Of a stretch of 64,000 nucleotides of DNA, positions 8,069 to 17,917 are shown one piece after another. The notes under the pieces are model-generated. The model saw only the letters and a list, made by a program, of their open reading frames with translations, searched no databases and was not told the origin of the DNA. Each line of letters starts with the position of its first letter. Within the stretch, counting starts at the first letter, position 1. The stretch lies in the NCBI RefSeq assembly GCF_015461845.1, contig NZ_JACOPW010000002.1, forward strand, positions 806,001-870,000, in the 5' to 3' direction. This DNA comes from Pseudomonas mucoides. Lineage in GTDB: Bacteria > Pseudomonadota > Gammaproteobacteria > Pseudomonadales > Pseudomonadaceae. The position numbers and the translations under genes were made by a program.

Positions 8069-9457
8069 TCAGAGAGGCAGGCTTGATGGCTGATCGTCAA
8101 GGGTCAGTTCGACACTGTCGCGGTACTCGGGCACGGACACTGACCACCCCAGTTCCAGACTGATGCGTCGGCGCAATACATCCGCGGCGTTGGGCTCGCC
8201 ATGTACCACATAAGTATGCTTCGGCGGTCGTTTGAACCCGCGCAACCACTGGATGATTTCATCAGCGTCGGCGTGCGCGGACAACGTTTCCATGGGCACC
8301 ACCTCCGCCCGGATGGGCACGTCTTTACCGTGGATGCGCACCGACGGCGCACCGGCGACGATCTGCGCACCGCGAGTGCCTCCTGCCTGGAAGCCTGGGA
8401 CCAACAGGGTATTCAGCGGATTCGGCGCCAATGCTTTGAGGTGGTGCAGCACCCGCCCTCCTGTCGCCATGCCGCTGGCGGCGATAATCACCGCCGGGGT
8501 GCGCTGCTGATCCAAATTAATAGAGTCACGAGTCGACCGCACAAAGTGTGTGCCCAGGCACATGCCTTCGCAGTCCTCCAGCGACAGCCGATGCTCACTG
8601 CGAAAGCGCTGGTACAAGCGCGTGACATCTGTCGCCATAGGGCTGTTGAGGTAGATCGGCAGGTCTGGAATGGCATGCGTCTGTTTCAGCCGATACAAGT
8701 AATACATCAGCAATTGAGCACGCCCGACAGCAAACGATGGCACCAGCGTGATGCCATAACGCATGGCCGTGCGATTGATGACCTCGGCCAGTTTTTTCTC
8801 CGGAGGCTCGTCAGGGTGCAGACGGTCACCGTAGGTTGACTCAATGAGCAAGAAATCAGCTTGTTCGATGGTTTCCGGCGCGAACATCAGCGGGTCGTTC
8901 GGCCGCCCCAAATCCCCGGAAAACACCAGCGTTACGCCATCGGCCACCACTTCGACGGTGGCGGCGCCCAGTATGTGCCCGGCGCCGCGCAACTTAATGC
9001 TCATGCCGGGCACAATGTTCACCGGGTGATGCAACTCCAGGGGTCGCAACAGCTTCAGCGCCCGTTCAGCGTCTTGTTCGGTGTAAAGTGGTAGCGCCGG
9101 TGCGTGTTTGGAGTAGCCATGCCGATTGGCAAACTCGGCTTCCTCTTCCTGTAAGCGACCACTGTCTCGCAGCAGGATTTTCACCAGCTCACAAGTCGCC
9201 GCCGTGGCATAAACCGGCCCGCGATAACCGTTGCGCACCAGCACCGGCAAGTAGCCGCTGTGATCAAGATGAGCATGAGTCAGCACAATGGCGTCGAGAT
9301 CGCGGACCGGCAGCTGAAAAGGGTCCCAGTTATGCAATCGCAGTTGCTTGTAGCCCTGAAACAGGCCGCAATCGATCAGCACATGCTGGTCCCTGTGTTC
9401 CAACAGGTATTTGCTGCCTGTGACCGTGCCTGCCGCACCGAGAAATGTCATTCGCAT
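8069..9457 (-). CDS. Metallo-beta-lactamase/beta-CASP RNA-processing-type hydrolase
   Basis: 462 residues. The start at 9457 (MRMTFLGAAGTVTGS) follows AAGGAG by six bases. The zinc-binding motif LTHAHLDHSGYLP is followed by FSGDLG, and the beta-CASP part contains IESTYGDR, PSFAVGRAQ, ASGMATGGRVLHHL and LSAHAD, ending with a C-terminal VVHGE metal-binding His. This is the CPSF/Ysh1-like bacterial subgroup, predicted to be an endo- or exoribonuclease. It is the last gene of a lipoprotein-USP-hydrolase operon (14 bases after the USP) in the low-oxygen region, so RNA turnover under anoxia is a reasonable guess. Confidence 0.88.
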   Translation of the reverse strand: MRMTFLGAAGTVTGSKYLLEHRDQHVLIDCGLFQGYKQLRLHNWDPFQLPVRDLDAIVLTHAHLDHSGYLPVLVRNGYRGPVYATAATCELVKILLRDSGRLQEEEAEFANRHGYSKHAPALPLYTEQDAERALKLLRPLELHHPVNIVPGMSIKLRGAGHILGAATVEVVADGVTLVFSGDLGRPNDPLMFAPETIEQADFLLIESTYGDRLHPDEPPEKKLAEVINRTAMRYGITLVPSFAVGRAQLLMYYLYRLKQTHAIPDLPIYLNSPMATDVTRLYQRFRSEHRLSLEDCEGMCLGTHFVRSTRDSINLDQQRTPAVIIAASGMATGGRVLHHLKALAPNPLNTLLVPGFQAGGTRGAQIVAGAPSVRIHGKDVPIRAEVVPMETLSAHADADEIIQWLRGFKRPPKHTYVVHGEPNAADVLRRRISLELGWSVSVPEYRDSVELTLDDQPSSLPL

Positions 9458-9471
9458 GGCCGTCTCCTTGA

Positions 9472-10392
9472 TCATCCTTGGGGGCGCGATGGCTTGACGA
9501 TCATCAAGCTGCACGGCGCCTTGTTCAGCACACTCTCGACGGTACCGCCGATGAACCGGTCGATCCCGTGATGATAGGCGGTACCCAGCACCACCAAGTC
9601 AAAAGCCTGTTGTCGAGCAAACTTCACGATCACCTTGTGAGGGATGCCCTTCAGCAGATGTCGGCGTTTCTTGTCGATGCAATAACGTTCGGCAAGCGCA
9701 TCAAAGGCCTCTTGCTGAGCATCATTGATCGCATCGCTGAAACTGTTATCCAGGCTCAGTGTCGGCACGCTTCTCTCGGTATCCCCCACCACCGACCAGT
9801 TGCTGACGTTGAGTACGTGCAAGTCGGCGCCACAGGAGGCCGCCACTGTCGAGGCCAGATCGAGAATCCGGTCATTAAGCCCGTGGCTCAGCTCTTCGAG
9901 ATGGGACAAATCGACTGCCGCAAGAATGCTCATCGGCTTGGAATTTTTTGCGTCGCTGACCAGATGCAAGGTCGCCGGACAGTCGCGCAGCAACAGCCAG
10001 TCAAGGGGCCGGTGGAACGCGCGGTCGAGTACCGGCACATGCGTGGCGTCCTTGATGACCAGGTCCGCATGGAAGTCATTGACGTATTCCACTATGTGCG
10101 CAGGGGTGGACCTGGACCAGACGACTTCGGTGGTGACCTGCATACCGATGTATTGATGAAACCGGGCTTGTTGCTCCAGCCAGTGTCGGTGCACCTGCAG
10201 GTAGCCCTCCCGCGCCTGAGCCATTGCATCGTGATCAAACAACCCGGCCACCGCCAGCACCTGCACATAATCGAATGCGACGATGTGCAACAGCGCCCCC
10301 GTGGCACAGGCCAGCGCATGCGCGCGGTCAAACGCCGGGGTGCGGATCATTTCGCAAGGGGCAATCAACAGGATACGTTTAAGTTTGAGCAT
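9472..10392 (-). CDS. Two-domain universal stress protein (UspE-like), copy 1
   Basis: 306 residues, two tandem Usp domains. Start chosen at the second of two adjacent ATGs (10392), six bases from GAGG. The N-domain shows FDRAHALACATGALLHIVAFDY; the C-domain ends with the nucleotide-binding signature VVLGTAYHHGIDRFIGGT then SVLNKAPCSLMIVKP (G-x2-G-x9-G-S/T type). Such proteins bind ATP and help survival during anoxia and starvation. It is the first of five paralogues in 15 kb and lies immediately upstream of the beta-CASP hydrolase in one operon. Confidence 0.88.
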   Translation of the reverse strand: MLKLKRILLIAPCEMIRTPAFDRAHALACATGALLHIVAFDYVQVLAVAGLFDHDAMAQAREGYLQVHRHWLEQQARFHQYIGMQVTTEVVWSRSTPAHIVEYVNDFHADLVIKDATHVPVLDRAFHRPLDWLLLRDCPATLHLVSDAKNSKPMSILAAVDLSHLEELSHGLNDRILDLASTVAASCGADLHVLNVSNWSVVGDTERSVPTLSLDNSFSDAINDAQQEAFDALAERYCIDKKRRHLLKGIPHKVIVKFARQQAFDLVVLGTAYHHGIDRFIGGTVESVLNKAPCSLMIVKPSRPQG

Positions 10393-10472
10393 CATAGACC
10401 TCGTCCCGCGAGCGCTTTTACCTGACTGACGGCCAGCCCGCCGTCCAGCCTGAGGCTTCCTGCCATGGCTGA

Positions 10473-10706
10473 TTATTTAAGTTTCGCTTTATCGGTTATT
10501 CGATTGGCGCGCTGGTTGGCCTCATCGGCAGCCCGTTGTGCTTGCTCCGCTTTGTTGTACGCCTCATCGGCCCGCAGCCGAGCGGTCGCGGCGTTGTTTT
10601 CAGCGGCCTCCAATCGCGCGTCAATTTCCTGAGCGTGCCGATGACTACAACCGGCGGTCGTTGCCAACAAGATACTCAGTAGTACAAAGGACAAGCGCTT
10701 GCTCAT
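10473..10706 (-). CDS. Lpp/OprI-like alanine-zipper outer-membrane lipoprotein
   Basis: 77 residues. The signal peptide ends in the lipobox ATTAGC, so Cys20 should be lipidated. The remainder is one heptad-patterned helix rich in Ala (AATARLRADEAYNKAEQAQRA) ending in Lys, the layout of OprI/Lpp trimeric lipoproteins, whose terminal Lys can be linked to peptidoglycan. It is a paralogue in a stress locus, not the housekeeping oprI. It lies 80 bases before the USP and probably starts that operon; an FNR-like box at 10842-10855 is upstream. Confidence 0.8.
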   Translation of the reverse strand: MSKRLSFVLLSILLATTAGCSHRHAQEIDARLEAAENNAATARLRADEAYNKAEQAQRAADEANQRANRITDKAKLK

Positions 10707-10841
10707 GACTTTTCCCCTCGGTTTATCGCAGCGGTGTACTTCACCTGGATTGCCAAAGTATCGGACGCCAGCACTTGCGCACTCTGATTTTTGTCAACTT
10801 ATAGCTCGCTGACAGTGAGTGAGTGGCTCACTGAAGCCTTG

Positions 10842-10855
10842 TTGATTTAACTCAA
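10842..10855. promoter_or_regulatory. FNR/Anr-like box between lipoprotein and ftsH
   Basis: TTGATTTAACTCAA matches TTGATNNNNATCAA in nine of ten defined positions. It lies 136 bases upstream of the lipoprotein start and about 83 bases before the BON-fragment start, so it could serve either divergent unit. Confidence 0.55.
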
Positions 10856-10937
10856 TGTTTTTATGCCGCCGGGGCGTAGAAAAAGTGAACCGGGTCCAGG
10901 CGGCTTAAAGGCCGCACCTGAAACAGAGGGCGCTGTC

Positions 10938-11072
10938 ATGAGCAACTTGAGTTGGCGTAAAACCATCCTGGAAGCACTTGAGTTCAAGCCTGAAATCAAC
11001 GCTGCCAATAGAGAAGTTGCCCTCCGGGCGACTCAAGGCTGGCGGCCCTGCCCCTGTCTTCTTGCTGAGTGA
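10938..11072 (+). pseudogene. BON-domain protein fragment fused onto the ftsH leader
   Basis: The 44-residue frame opens MSNLSWRKTILEALEFKPEI then NAANREVA, the typical first strand-helix of small BON-domain proteins (normally followed by V-x(n)-G-V-V-T-L-T-G-x-V). After that the similarity ends abruptly in RATQGWRPCPCLLAE and a stop that overlaps the GTG/ATG start region of ftsH. I read this as a truncated BON gene whose promoter now serves ftsH, although translation of the short peptide could still couple to ftsH. Confidence 0.5.
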
Positions 11073-11077
11073 ACGTC

Positions 11078-12916
11078 ATGAAAAAAACACACCAGTGGAA
11101 CCTCTCCTACTTCCTGATCGCGTTTGTCGTGTTCACCCTCACTCAGTTACTGTTTGTCGATCGTCACGTTGTGCAGAACATTCCCTACAGCCAGTTCCTG
11201 CAATTGCTGAAGGAGCAAAAGGTCAGCGACTTAAAGGTCGAAGCAGGTCAGATCAGCGGCAAACTGCAAGAGCCTATCGAAGGGCACACCCTGTTCTCGA
11301 CGGAACGGGTCGATCCGGCGCTGGCGGCGGAGCTTGCCCATTCGGGTGCCAGCTTTGCCGGAGTCAACGAAAATACCTTTCTGAGCGGCCTGCTGGGCTG
11401 GCTGCTGCCGTTCGCCCTCATCATGGTGGTCTGGCATTTCCTGTTTCGCTCAATGGCGGAAAAACAAGGAATGGGAGGGTTGATGAGCATCGGAAAGTCT
11501 CGGGCCAAGGTGTTCGTCCAGCGCGATACCGGAGTGACCTTCGCCGATGTGGCGGGTATCGATGAAGCCAAGACCGAACTGGTGGAAATCGTTTCTTTTC
11601 TCAAGGACAAGGCCAAATACGCACGCTTGGGGGCGCACATCCCCAAAGGCACCCTGTTGGTCGGTCCGCCGGGAACCGGCAAGACCCTGGTCGCCAAAGC
11701 GATCGCCGGGGAAGCCGGTGTGCCGTTTTTCTCGATCTCGGGGTCGGAGTTCGTCGAAATGTTCGTCGGGGTGGGAGCCGCACGAGTGCACGACCTGTTT
11801 GAACAAGCGCGGGAGGCGGCGCCCTGCATCATCTTCATCGACGAACTGGATGCGCTGGGCAAAATGCGGGGCGTTGGTGCATTTGGCGGCAATGACGAAA
11901 AAGAGCAAACCCTCAACCAATTACTCGCGGAACTGGACGGATTCGATCCTCGTGAGGGCGTTGTATTGCTGGCCGCGACCAATCGGCCAGAGATCCTTGA
12001 CCCGGCGCTGCTGCGAGCCGGCCGGATCGACCGTCAGGTGCTGATTGATCGCCCGGACCGAAAAGGCCGGCAAGCGATCCTCAAGGTCCACCTGCAAAAG
12101 ATCACCACAGAGCCGGGCCTGGATGGCGAGCGTATTGCCGACATCACCACGGGCTTCACGGGCGCGGACCTGGCCAACCTGGTCAACGAAGCGGCCATCG
12201 TCGCCACTCGCCGCGGCGCAGAGTCGGTCAACCTGGACGATTTCACTGCCGCGGTGGAACGTATCATCGCGGGGGTTGAACGCAAGAGCAGCCTGCTACG
12301 CCCCGAGGAGCGCCAGGTGGTGGCGTATCACGAGATGGGGCATGCCCTGGCTGCCAGTAGCCTGCCGGCCATGGACCCCGTTCACAAAGTATCAATCGTG
12401 CCTCGCGCCATCGGTTCCCTGGGCTATACGTTGCAACGACCGACCGAAGATCACTTCCTCATCAGCTGCCAGATGCTCAAGGACCGGATTGTCGTCCTGA
12501 TGGCCGGACGCGCCGCCGAATACCTTGCTTATGGCCAGATTTCTACCGGGGCGGCCGATGACCTGGCCCGTGCCACTGATATCGCCCGGCAATTGATCAC
12601 CCGCTTTGGCATGAGCGACGAACTTGGGCAGTCGGTGCTGGAGCGGCAAAGCGCGACGTATCTGGGCGAACATATGGGCGGCGGCGAGCGAGACTATTCA
12701 GAACAGACCGCCAGGGAAGTTGACCTGGGTATTCGTGCCCTGCTCGATGAAGCTTATGGACGGGCGAAAGCCTTACTCCACAGTCGGCGGGCTGATCTGG
12801 ATGCCGGTGCACGCCTGCTGCTGGAAAAAGAAACCCTGACGCCGCAAGAATATCCACCACTGATGCCGATCAATCCCGCCCAGGCCCCGACACAACCGAA
12901 CGTGGCACCTGCCTGA
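11078..12916 (+). CDS. FtsH-family ATP-dependent zinc metalloprotease (stress-locus paralogue)
   Basis: 612 residues from ATG 11078 (a GTG at 11069 is possible). It has two membrane spans (about 10-26 and 104-124) around a periplasmic segment, then an AAA domain with Walker A GPPGTGKT (about 196-203), pore motif FVEMFVG, Walker [11 protein letters not shown] and Arg finger [10 protein letters not shown]. The peptidase zinc site is HEMGHAL instead of the usual HEAGHAL. Membrane-bound hexamers degrade damaged or regulatory proteins. The HEMGH form marks the second FtsH type seen, for example, in transferable stress-tolerance loci. It has no housekeeping neighbours (rrmJ, folP), which supports its being a paralogue. 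Confidence 0.9.
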   Translation: MKKTHQWNLSYFLIAFVVFTLTQLLFVDRHVVQNIPYSQFLQLLKEQKVSDLKVEAGQISGKLQEPIEGHTLFSTERVDPALAAELAHSGASFAGVNENTFLSGLLGWLLPFALIMVVWHFLFRSMAEKQGMGGLMSIGKSRAKVFVQRDTGVTFADVAGIDEAKTELVEIVSFLKDKAKYARLGAHIPKGTLLVGPPGTGKTLVAKAIAGEAGVPFFSISGSEFVEMFVGVGAARVHDLFEQAREAAPCIIFIDELDALGKMRGVGAFGGNDEKEQTLNQLLAELDGFDPREGVVLLAATNRPEILDPALLRAGRIDRQVLIDRPDRKGRQAILKVHLQKITTEPGLDGERIADITTGFTGADLANLVNEAAIVATRRGAESVNLDDFTAAVERIIAGVERKSSLLRPEERQVVAYHEMGHALAASSLPAMDPVHKVSIVPRAIGSLGYTLQRPTEDHFLISCQMLKDRIVVLMAGRAAEYLAYGQISTGAADDLARATDIARQLITRFGMSDELGQSVLERQSATYLGEHMGGGERDYSEQTAREVDLGIRALLDEAYGRAKALLHSRRADLDAGARLLLEKETLTPQEYPPLMPINPAQAPTQPNVAPA

Positions 12917-12982
12917 GGAACGTCCCTTGTCGCCCCCCTTTGGCGCAGTCCTTCACACCTACGCTGCCACCGGAGGTTTGCC

Positions 12983-13408
12983 ATGCTGGCCGTTACCTTG
13001 ATCAATACACTGGTGGTCATCGTTGTCGTGGTGATTCATTACGAATGCCTGCTACGCCTGAACGATTGGCTGCCCCGGCTCAAGCTTTGGAGCCGCTTCA
13101 GGATTGTTGTCGGGGTGTTCGGCGCGCTGCTGGCCCATGCGCTGGAAGTCTGGTGCTTCGCGCTGGTCTATTACCTGATGGTGCGTTCCGGCGAATGGGG
13201 CGGCCTGACAGGCAACTTTGATGGTTCTCTGCTGGACTGCGTCTATTTTTCCTTCACGACCTATACGACGATCGGGTTCGGCGATATTTCGCCCGTGGGC
13301 AATCTCAAATACCTGACCGGCCTGCAAGCCTTGACCGGCCTGGTACTCATCACCTGGACGGCCTCGTTTCTGTTTCTTGAAATGCAGAAATACTGGAAGC
13401 GCAAATAG
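12983..13408 (+). CDS. Two-span potassium channel (Ion_trans_2)
   Basis: 141 residues; GGAGG seven bases before ATG. Hydrophobic spans at about 1-20, 40-67 and 105-130 surround the pore loop SFTTYTTIGFGDISPVG, whose TIGFGD is a K+ selectivity filter. There is no regulator-of-K-conductance domain. A tetramer in the inner membrane would pass potassium. It follows ftsH by 66 bases on the same strand and is likely cotranscribed, which places it in the stress locus; control of membrane potential or turgor under energy limitation is an inference. Confidence 0.85.
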   Translation: MLAVTLINTLVVIVVVVIHYECLLRLNDWLPRLKLWSRFRIVVGVFGALLAHALEVWCFALVYYLMVRSGEWGGLTGNFDGSLLDCVYFSFTTYTTIGFGDISPVGNLKYLTGLQALTGLVLITWTASFLFLEMQKYWKRK

Positions 13409-13473
13409 CAAACGCCGACCTCGCGCTCTCTGTCACGCCCACCGGTCAGTCGGGTCTGACCGCCCCGCCCTCT

Positions 13474-14358
13474 TCAGACCGCCAAGACGCTGCAAGGCAC
13501 CTGATACAAAATATGCTCGGTTGTGCTGCCCAGAAGCTTATCCATTCCATGGGACTGGACTTTGCCCATCACAATCACATCCACTTGATGATCGAAGGCA
13601 AACTCGCTCAATGCTTTGACGGGGTTTCCTAAAATGAAATGTCGACGATCAGAGGCCACCCCATACCGACCGGCCAACTTGAGGAATGACTTCTCCAGGT
13701 CACTGCGCAGCGCTTTGGTCAGGTCAGCCAGCGTCAGGCCATCCATGTCTGCCAGGAAGGCGGCGGAAATATCGCAGGCGTACAGCAAATGCAACTCGGC
13801 ATCACACTGTATGGCGAGGCCGCTGGCTTGCTGGATGATCCGGTCATTGAGCTCGTCGTCGGGAGACTCGGTTTCCGACACTTCGACCGCCGCCACAACC
13901 CTGCGTGGCAAGACAAAGCCGCTCCCGCCCACCAGATAAACCGGTACCGGGCAGTGACGCAGCAGATGCCAGTCCAGAGGCGTGAAAAAAGCACGTTTGA
14001 GCACCGATTCATGCTGAACCTCCTTGATCAGCAGGTCGGGCTGCATGTCCGAAACGTGATCGAGAATGTCTTGCGGCAAGTCATCCGCCCATGCCACCTC
14101 GGTGGTCACATTGATCCCCCGGTCACGCAGGTTTCTTGCCTGCTCCTTCAGCCAGTCTTGATGGTCCTGCAGATACCGCTCCCGAGCCATTTTCCGGTCG
14201 CCTTCCTCGAGCAGTGACAACATTTTCCACGGAGCAATCAAGGCGGCAATATGCAAATTCGCATGGCTGGCCTTGGCCAGTGCTGCGGCATGATGGATTG
14301 CCTGGGAATGGCGCAGGGCCGGGTTGATGATCAGTAACAACCGTTGATACTGGCTCAT
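13474..14358 (-). CDS. Two-domain universal stress protein, copy 2 (second subtype)
   Basis: 294 residues; GGAGG six bases before the start. The opening LLLIINPALRHSQAIHHAAA differs from copies 1, 4 and 5 and resembles copy 3, so two subtypes exist. The C-terminal nucleotide-binding motif is VIVMGKVQSHGMDKLLGSTT followed by EHILYQVPCSVLAV. A cytoplasmic ATP-binding stress protein. An FNR/Anr-like box (14490-14503) lies about 130 bases upstream of the start. Convergent with the potassium channel. Confidence 0.87.
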   Translation of the reverse strand: MSQYQRLLLIINPALRHSQAIHHAAALAKASHANLHIAALIAPWKMLSLLEEGDRKMARERYLQDHQDWLKEQARNLRDRGINVTTEVAWADDLPQDILDHVSDMQPDLLIKEVQHESVLKRAFFTPLDWHLLRHCPVPVYLVGGSGFVLPRRVVAAVEVSETESPDDELNDRIIQQASGLAIQCDAELHLLYACDISAAFLADMDGLTLADLTKALRSDLEKSFLKLAGRYGVASDRRHFILGNPVKALSEFAFDHQVDVIVMGKVQSHGMDKLLGSTTEHILYQVPCSVLAV

Positions 14359-14489
14359 GATCTGCCTCCAGTCAGGTGGGGGTTGAACGTCGCTTGCTGC
14401 CTGCTGCCTGCTGCCCAGGCTCGCGGTGGCGTTTCGCTGGATCAGGCGCCAGCGTGACTTTAGAGTCCTCCTGCGGCACCTGCGTGACC

Positions 14490-14503
14490 TTGATTTAGAT
14501 CAG
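14490..14503. promoter_or_regulatory. FNR/Anr box upstream of USP copy 2
   Basis: TTGATTTAGATCAG matches the consensus in nine of ten positions and is 131 bases before the USP start, just behind the phosphoketolase stop. Expected to give activation at low oxygen. Confidence 0.6.
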
Positions 14504-14514
14504 CTCCCCCCACC

Positions 14515-16890
14515 TCAGCCATCGACCACAGGCGTCCACTGCCAATTCAGCACCTCGGGCATGTCTTGCCCGTGCTCGATGAGGTAGAGCTTGTGTTTTT
14601 CCATCGTCGACCAGTATCGCGACCGCGCGTTTTGCAGTTGATCATGCAGACGGGGAACTCGCTCGATGACGTCCAGCGCCAGTTGATAACGGTCCAGGTT
14701 ATTGATCACGGCCATGTCGAACGGCGTCGTGGTCGCGCCCTCCTCCTTGAAGCCACGGACGTGGAAATTGTCATGATTGGTGCGTTTGTACAGCAGGCGG
14801 TGGATCAGCGCGGGGTACCCGTGGAAGGCAAAAATCACCGGTTTATCGACCGTAAACAGCTCATCAAACGCCGTGTCCGGCAAACCATGGGGATGCTGGA
14901 AGGAAGGCTGCAGCACCATCAGGTCGACCACATTGATCACCCTGACGCGCAAATCCGGAACGTACTCGCGCAACAAGGTGACTGCCGCCAGGGTTTCCAG
15001 GGTCGGCACGTCACCGGCGCAGGCCATCACCACGTCCGGGTCCTGATCATCCCGGCATGCCCAGTCCCAACGGCCGATCCCCGTCTGGCAATGTCGGATG
15101 GCCGCATCAATATCCAGCCACTGCCACTCCGGTTGTTTGCCGGCGACGATGACGTTGATGTAATTGCGGCTTTTCAGGCAGTGGTCAGCCACCGACAACA
15201 GGCAATTGGCATCGGGCGGCAGGTAGATCCGCACCACGTCTGACTTTTTATTCGCCACCAGATCGATGAACCCCGGATCCTGGTGGGAGAAGCCGTTATG
15301 GTCCTGACGCCAGACATGGGACGTCAGCAAGTAATTGAGCGAAGCAATGGGTTTGCGCCATGGCACTTCGGCAGCGGTTTTCAGCCATTTGGCATGCTGA
15401 TTGACCATCGAATCGACGATATGGATGAACGCCTCGTAACAGGACAGCAAACCATGGCGACCTGTCAGCAAATAGCCTTCGAGCCAGCCCTCGCACACCT
15501 GCTCGCTGAGGATCTCCATGACCCGGCCATCGACCGACAGGTTCACATCGTCTGGTTCCAGCGGTTCCATCCAGGCTTTGGCGCTGACCTCGTAGACCGC
15601 ATCCAGTCGGTTCGAGGCCGTTTCATCCGGGCCGAACAAACGAAAGTTTTTCGTTAACAGGTTGTTTTTCATCACATCGCGCAAAAACGTGCCCAGTACC
15701 CGCGTGGCCTCCGCGCGCCGGCTGCCAGGCTCCTCGAGTTTCACCGCGTAGTCGGTGAACTGCGGCAGGTCCAGCGCCCGCAACAGCAAGCCACCGTTGG
15801 CGTGGGGATTGGCACTCATGCGTCGGTGGCCGGTGGGAGCCAGTGCAGCGATTTCGGGCTGCAAGGCGCCATTGGCATCAAACAGTTCATCCGGGCGGTA
15901 GCTGTTGAGCCATTCCTCCAGTTGCCGCAGATGAATCGGCTGCTGGAAATCGGCCAGAGGCACCTGATGCGCACGCCAGGTGCCTTCGACGTGAAGGCCA
16001 TCGACGAATTTCGGGCCGGTCCAGCCTTTGGGGGTGCGCAACACCAACATGGGCCAAAGCGGCCGTTCTGGCGCTCCGGATTGCCGAGTCTGGCGCGCCT
16101 CGCGCTGAATCTCGCGGATTTTCAGCACCATCGTATCCAGCGTCCGGGCCAGGGCCTGATGCACCTGCGCCGGATCATCGCCCTCAACGAAATAAGGATC
16201 GTAGCCATAGCCATACATCAGGGCTGACAGTTCATCTTCACTGATTCTGGACAGCACCGTGGGGTTGGCGATTTTGTAGCCATTGAGGTGCAGGATCGGC
16301 AACACCGCCCCGTCACGTGCGGGGTTGAGGAACTTGTTGGAGTGCCAGCTGGCCGCCAGCGTACCGGTTTCCGCTTCGCCGTCTCCGATCACGCAAGCAA
16401 CGATCAGCTCAGGGTTGTCGAAGGCGGCGCCGTAAGCGTGGGCCAGGCAATACCCCAGTTCGCCACCTTCATGGATCGAGCCCGGGATCTGTGCCGACAC
16501 ATGGCTGGAGATCCCGTACGGCCAGGAAAACTGCCGAAACAGACGAATCAGGCCGTTGGTATTGCGCTCCACCGATGGACGGAATTCGGTGTAGGTCCCC
16601 TCCAGATAGGTCTGCGCAACAACCGCAGGCCCACCGTGTCCGGGACCTGCGATAAAAAGCATGTTCAGGTCGTACTGGTTGATCAGGCGGTTAAGGTGGG
16701 TGTAGATCAGGTTAAGCCCCGGTGTTGTCCCCCAATGGCCCAGCAACCGAGGTTTGATGTGTGCCAGGGTCAGGGGCACCTTGAGCAAGGGGTTATCTTT
16801 GAGGTAGATCTGCCCGACAGCCAGGTAATTGGAAGCCCGCCAGTAGGCGTCCAGCCCTTCCAGTTGCTCATCATTCAGAAAATTACTCAT
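14515..16890 (-). CDS. Phosphoketolase (xylulose-5-P/fructose-6-P)
   Basis: 791 residues, full length for the family. Motifs include [37 protein letters not shown], the ThDP-binding GDGEAETG with [16 protein letters not shown]-type region [12 protein letters not shown], and RTPKGWTGP. The enzyme splits xylulose 5-phosphate (or fructose 6-phosphate) with phosphate into acetyl phosphate plus a sugar phosphate, allowing ATP formation through acetate kinase without oxygen. An exact Anr box lies 72 bases upstream. Its place among USPs and an FNR paralogue fits an anoxic survival role. Confidence 0.95.
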   Translation of the reverse strand: MSNFLNDEQLEGLDAYWRASNYLAVGQIYLKDNPLLKVPLTLAHIKPRLLGHWGTTPGLNLIYTHLNRLINQYDLNMLFIAGPGHGGPAVVAQTYLEGTYTEFRPSVERNTNGLIRLFRQFSWPYGISSHVSAQIPGSIHEGGELGYCLAHAYGAAFDNPELIVACVIGDGEAETGTLAASWHSNKFLNPARDGAVLPILHLNGYKIANPTVLSRISEDELSALMYGYGYDPYFVEGDDPAQVHQALARTLDTMVLKIREIQREARQTRQSGAPERPLWPMLVLRTPKGWTGPKFVDGLHVEGTWRAHQVPLADFQQPIHLRQLEEWLNSYRPDELFDANGALQPEIAALAPTGHRRMSANPHANGGLLLRALDLPQFTDYAVKLEEPGSRRAEATRVLGTFLRDVMKNNLLTKNFRLFGPDETASNRLDAVYEVSAKAWMEPLEPDDVNLSVDGRVMEILSEQVCEGWLEGYLLTGRHGLLSCYEAFIHIVDSMVNQHAKWLKTAAEVPWRKPIASLNYLLTSHVWRQDHNGFSHQDPGFIDLVANKKSDVVRIYLPPDANCLLSVADHCLKSRNYINVIVAGKQPEWQWLDIDAAIRHCQTGIGRWDWACRDDQDPDVVMACAGDVPTLETLAAVTLLREYVPDLRVRVINVVDLMVLQPSFQHPHGLPDTAFDELFTVDKPVIFAFHGYPALIHRLLYKRTNHDNFHVRGFKEEGATTTPFDMAVINNLDRYQLALDVIERVPRLHDQLQNARSRYWSTMEKHKLYLIEHGQDMPEVLNWQWTPVVDG

Positions 16891-16961
16891 GAAGTTCCCC
16901 GCCCATCGTCGGACCTGCCGATTGTCATGGGTCGATTCTGGGTGCCTGAAACGCTCAGGAC

Positions 16962-16975
16962 TTGATTTACATCAA
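16962..16975. promoter_or_regulatory. Exact Anr/FNR box between phosphoketolase and the FNR-like gene
   Basis: TTGATTTACATCAA is a perfect TTGAT-N4-ATCAA palindrome. It lies 72 bases from the phosphoketolase start and 175 bases from the divergent regulator start, so it mainly suits oxygen-dependent control of phosphoketolase. Confidence 0.8.
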
Positions 16976-17149
16976 GTTTCAAAGTGGCGGCGCCAGTCAA
17001 GGTGCCGGAGGGCCCCCTGTATCTCGGCTCCCAATCCGCGCGGGGCATTCCCCATTCGTCGAATACCCCGCCATACCCCGCAATGAAATGCGCGTGCGGG
17101 GCAGCACCACCTATGCTTAATGCACCCCACCCAGATGGCGTCGTTCCCC

Positions 17150-17893
17150 ATGCCTGAAACCCGCCCACTTCAAATTCATCACCTCAAGGCAGCGTGCTCC
17201 AACTGCAGTGTGCTGGAGCTGTGTCTGCCAATCGGTTTGAGCGGCCCGGAAGTCGAACGCCTTGATACCCTGATCGTGCAACGTTTCAAGGTAAAAAAGG
17301 GGACAGCGTTGTACCGCACGGGAGATCCCCTGCTTTCGCTTTACGCGGTCCGCATTGGCTCATTCAAGACCAGCATGCTGTCAGTGGATGGGCGTGAACA
17401 GGTCACTGGCTTTCACATTCCGGGCGAGATGCTCGGTCTGGATGCCATCAGTGCCGACGAACACGCCTGTAATGCGTTTGCCCTCGAGGACAGCGAAGTG
17501 TGTCCCATCCACTTTGCGCAGCTAGAGAAACTCGCCCAAAACCTGCCGTCCCTGCAGCACAACCTCAACAGGCTGCTGAGCCGTGAAATCGTGCGTGATC
17601 ACTCCATGCTGATGCTGATGGGCAACATGAACTCGGATGAGCGGCTGGCAGCCTTTTTACTGAACCTGTCGCAGCGCTTCAGTATCCGTGGCTATTCATC
17701 CAGGGACTTCGTTCTGAAAATGCGCCGCGAAGAAATCGGCTCCTACCTGGGGTTGCGGCTGGAAACCATCTGCCGGGGCATTGCTCACCTTCGGGATCAA
17801 GGTTTGGTGGAAATCGCCGGCCGAGAGGTAAAGATCCTGGACCTGGAAGGGCTCAAGCAACTCGTCGCCGGTTGTCACCGTCCCCAGCGCTGA
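17150..17893 (+). CDS. Fe-S FNR/Anr-type transcriptional regulator paralogue
   Basis: 247 residues from the ATG at 17150, which aligns its N-terminus (MPETRPLQIHHLKAACSNCS) with Anr; a longer frame starts at 17120. Cys16, Cys19, Cys25 (C-x2-C-x5-C) and Cys107 reproduce the four [4Fe-4S] ligands of FNR, so it should sense oxygen. The cyclic-nucleotide-like domain (about 30-140) is followed by a Crp-type HTH with IGSYLGLRLETICRG. FNR has ETISR there; the serine that contacts DNA is Cys here. It stands upstream of the alcohol dehydrogenase (25-base gap) and divergent from phosphoketolase. Pseudomonads often carry several FNR types; this is not the housekeeping Anr. Confidence 0.88.
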   Translation: MPETRPLQIHHLKAACSNCSVLELCLPIGLSGPEVERLDTLIVQRFKVKKGTALYRTGDPLLSLYAVRIGSFKTSMLSVDGREQVTGFHIPGEMLGLDAISADEHACNAFALEDSEVCPIHFAQLEKLAQNLPSLQHNLNRLLSREIVRDHSMLMLMGNMNSDERLAAFLLNLSQRFSIRGYSSRDFVLKMRREEIGSYLGLRLETICRGIAHLRDQGLVEIAGREVKILDLEGLKQLVAGCHRPQR

Positions 17894-17917
17894 CACTTGC
17901 ACGTCTGGAGAAACATC

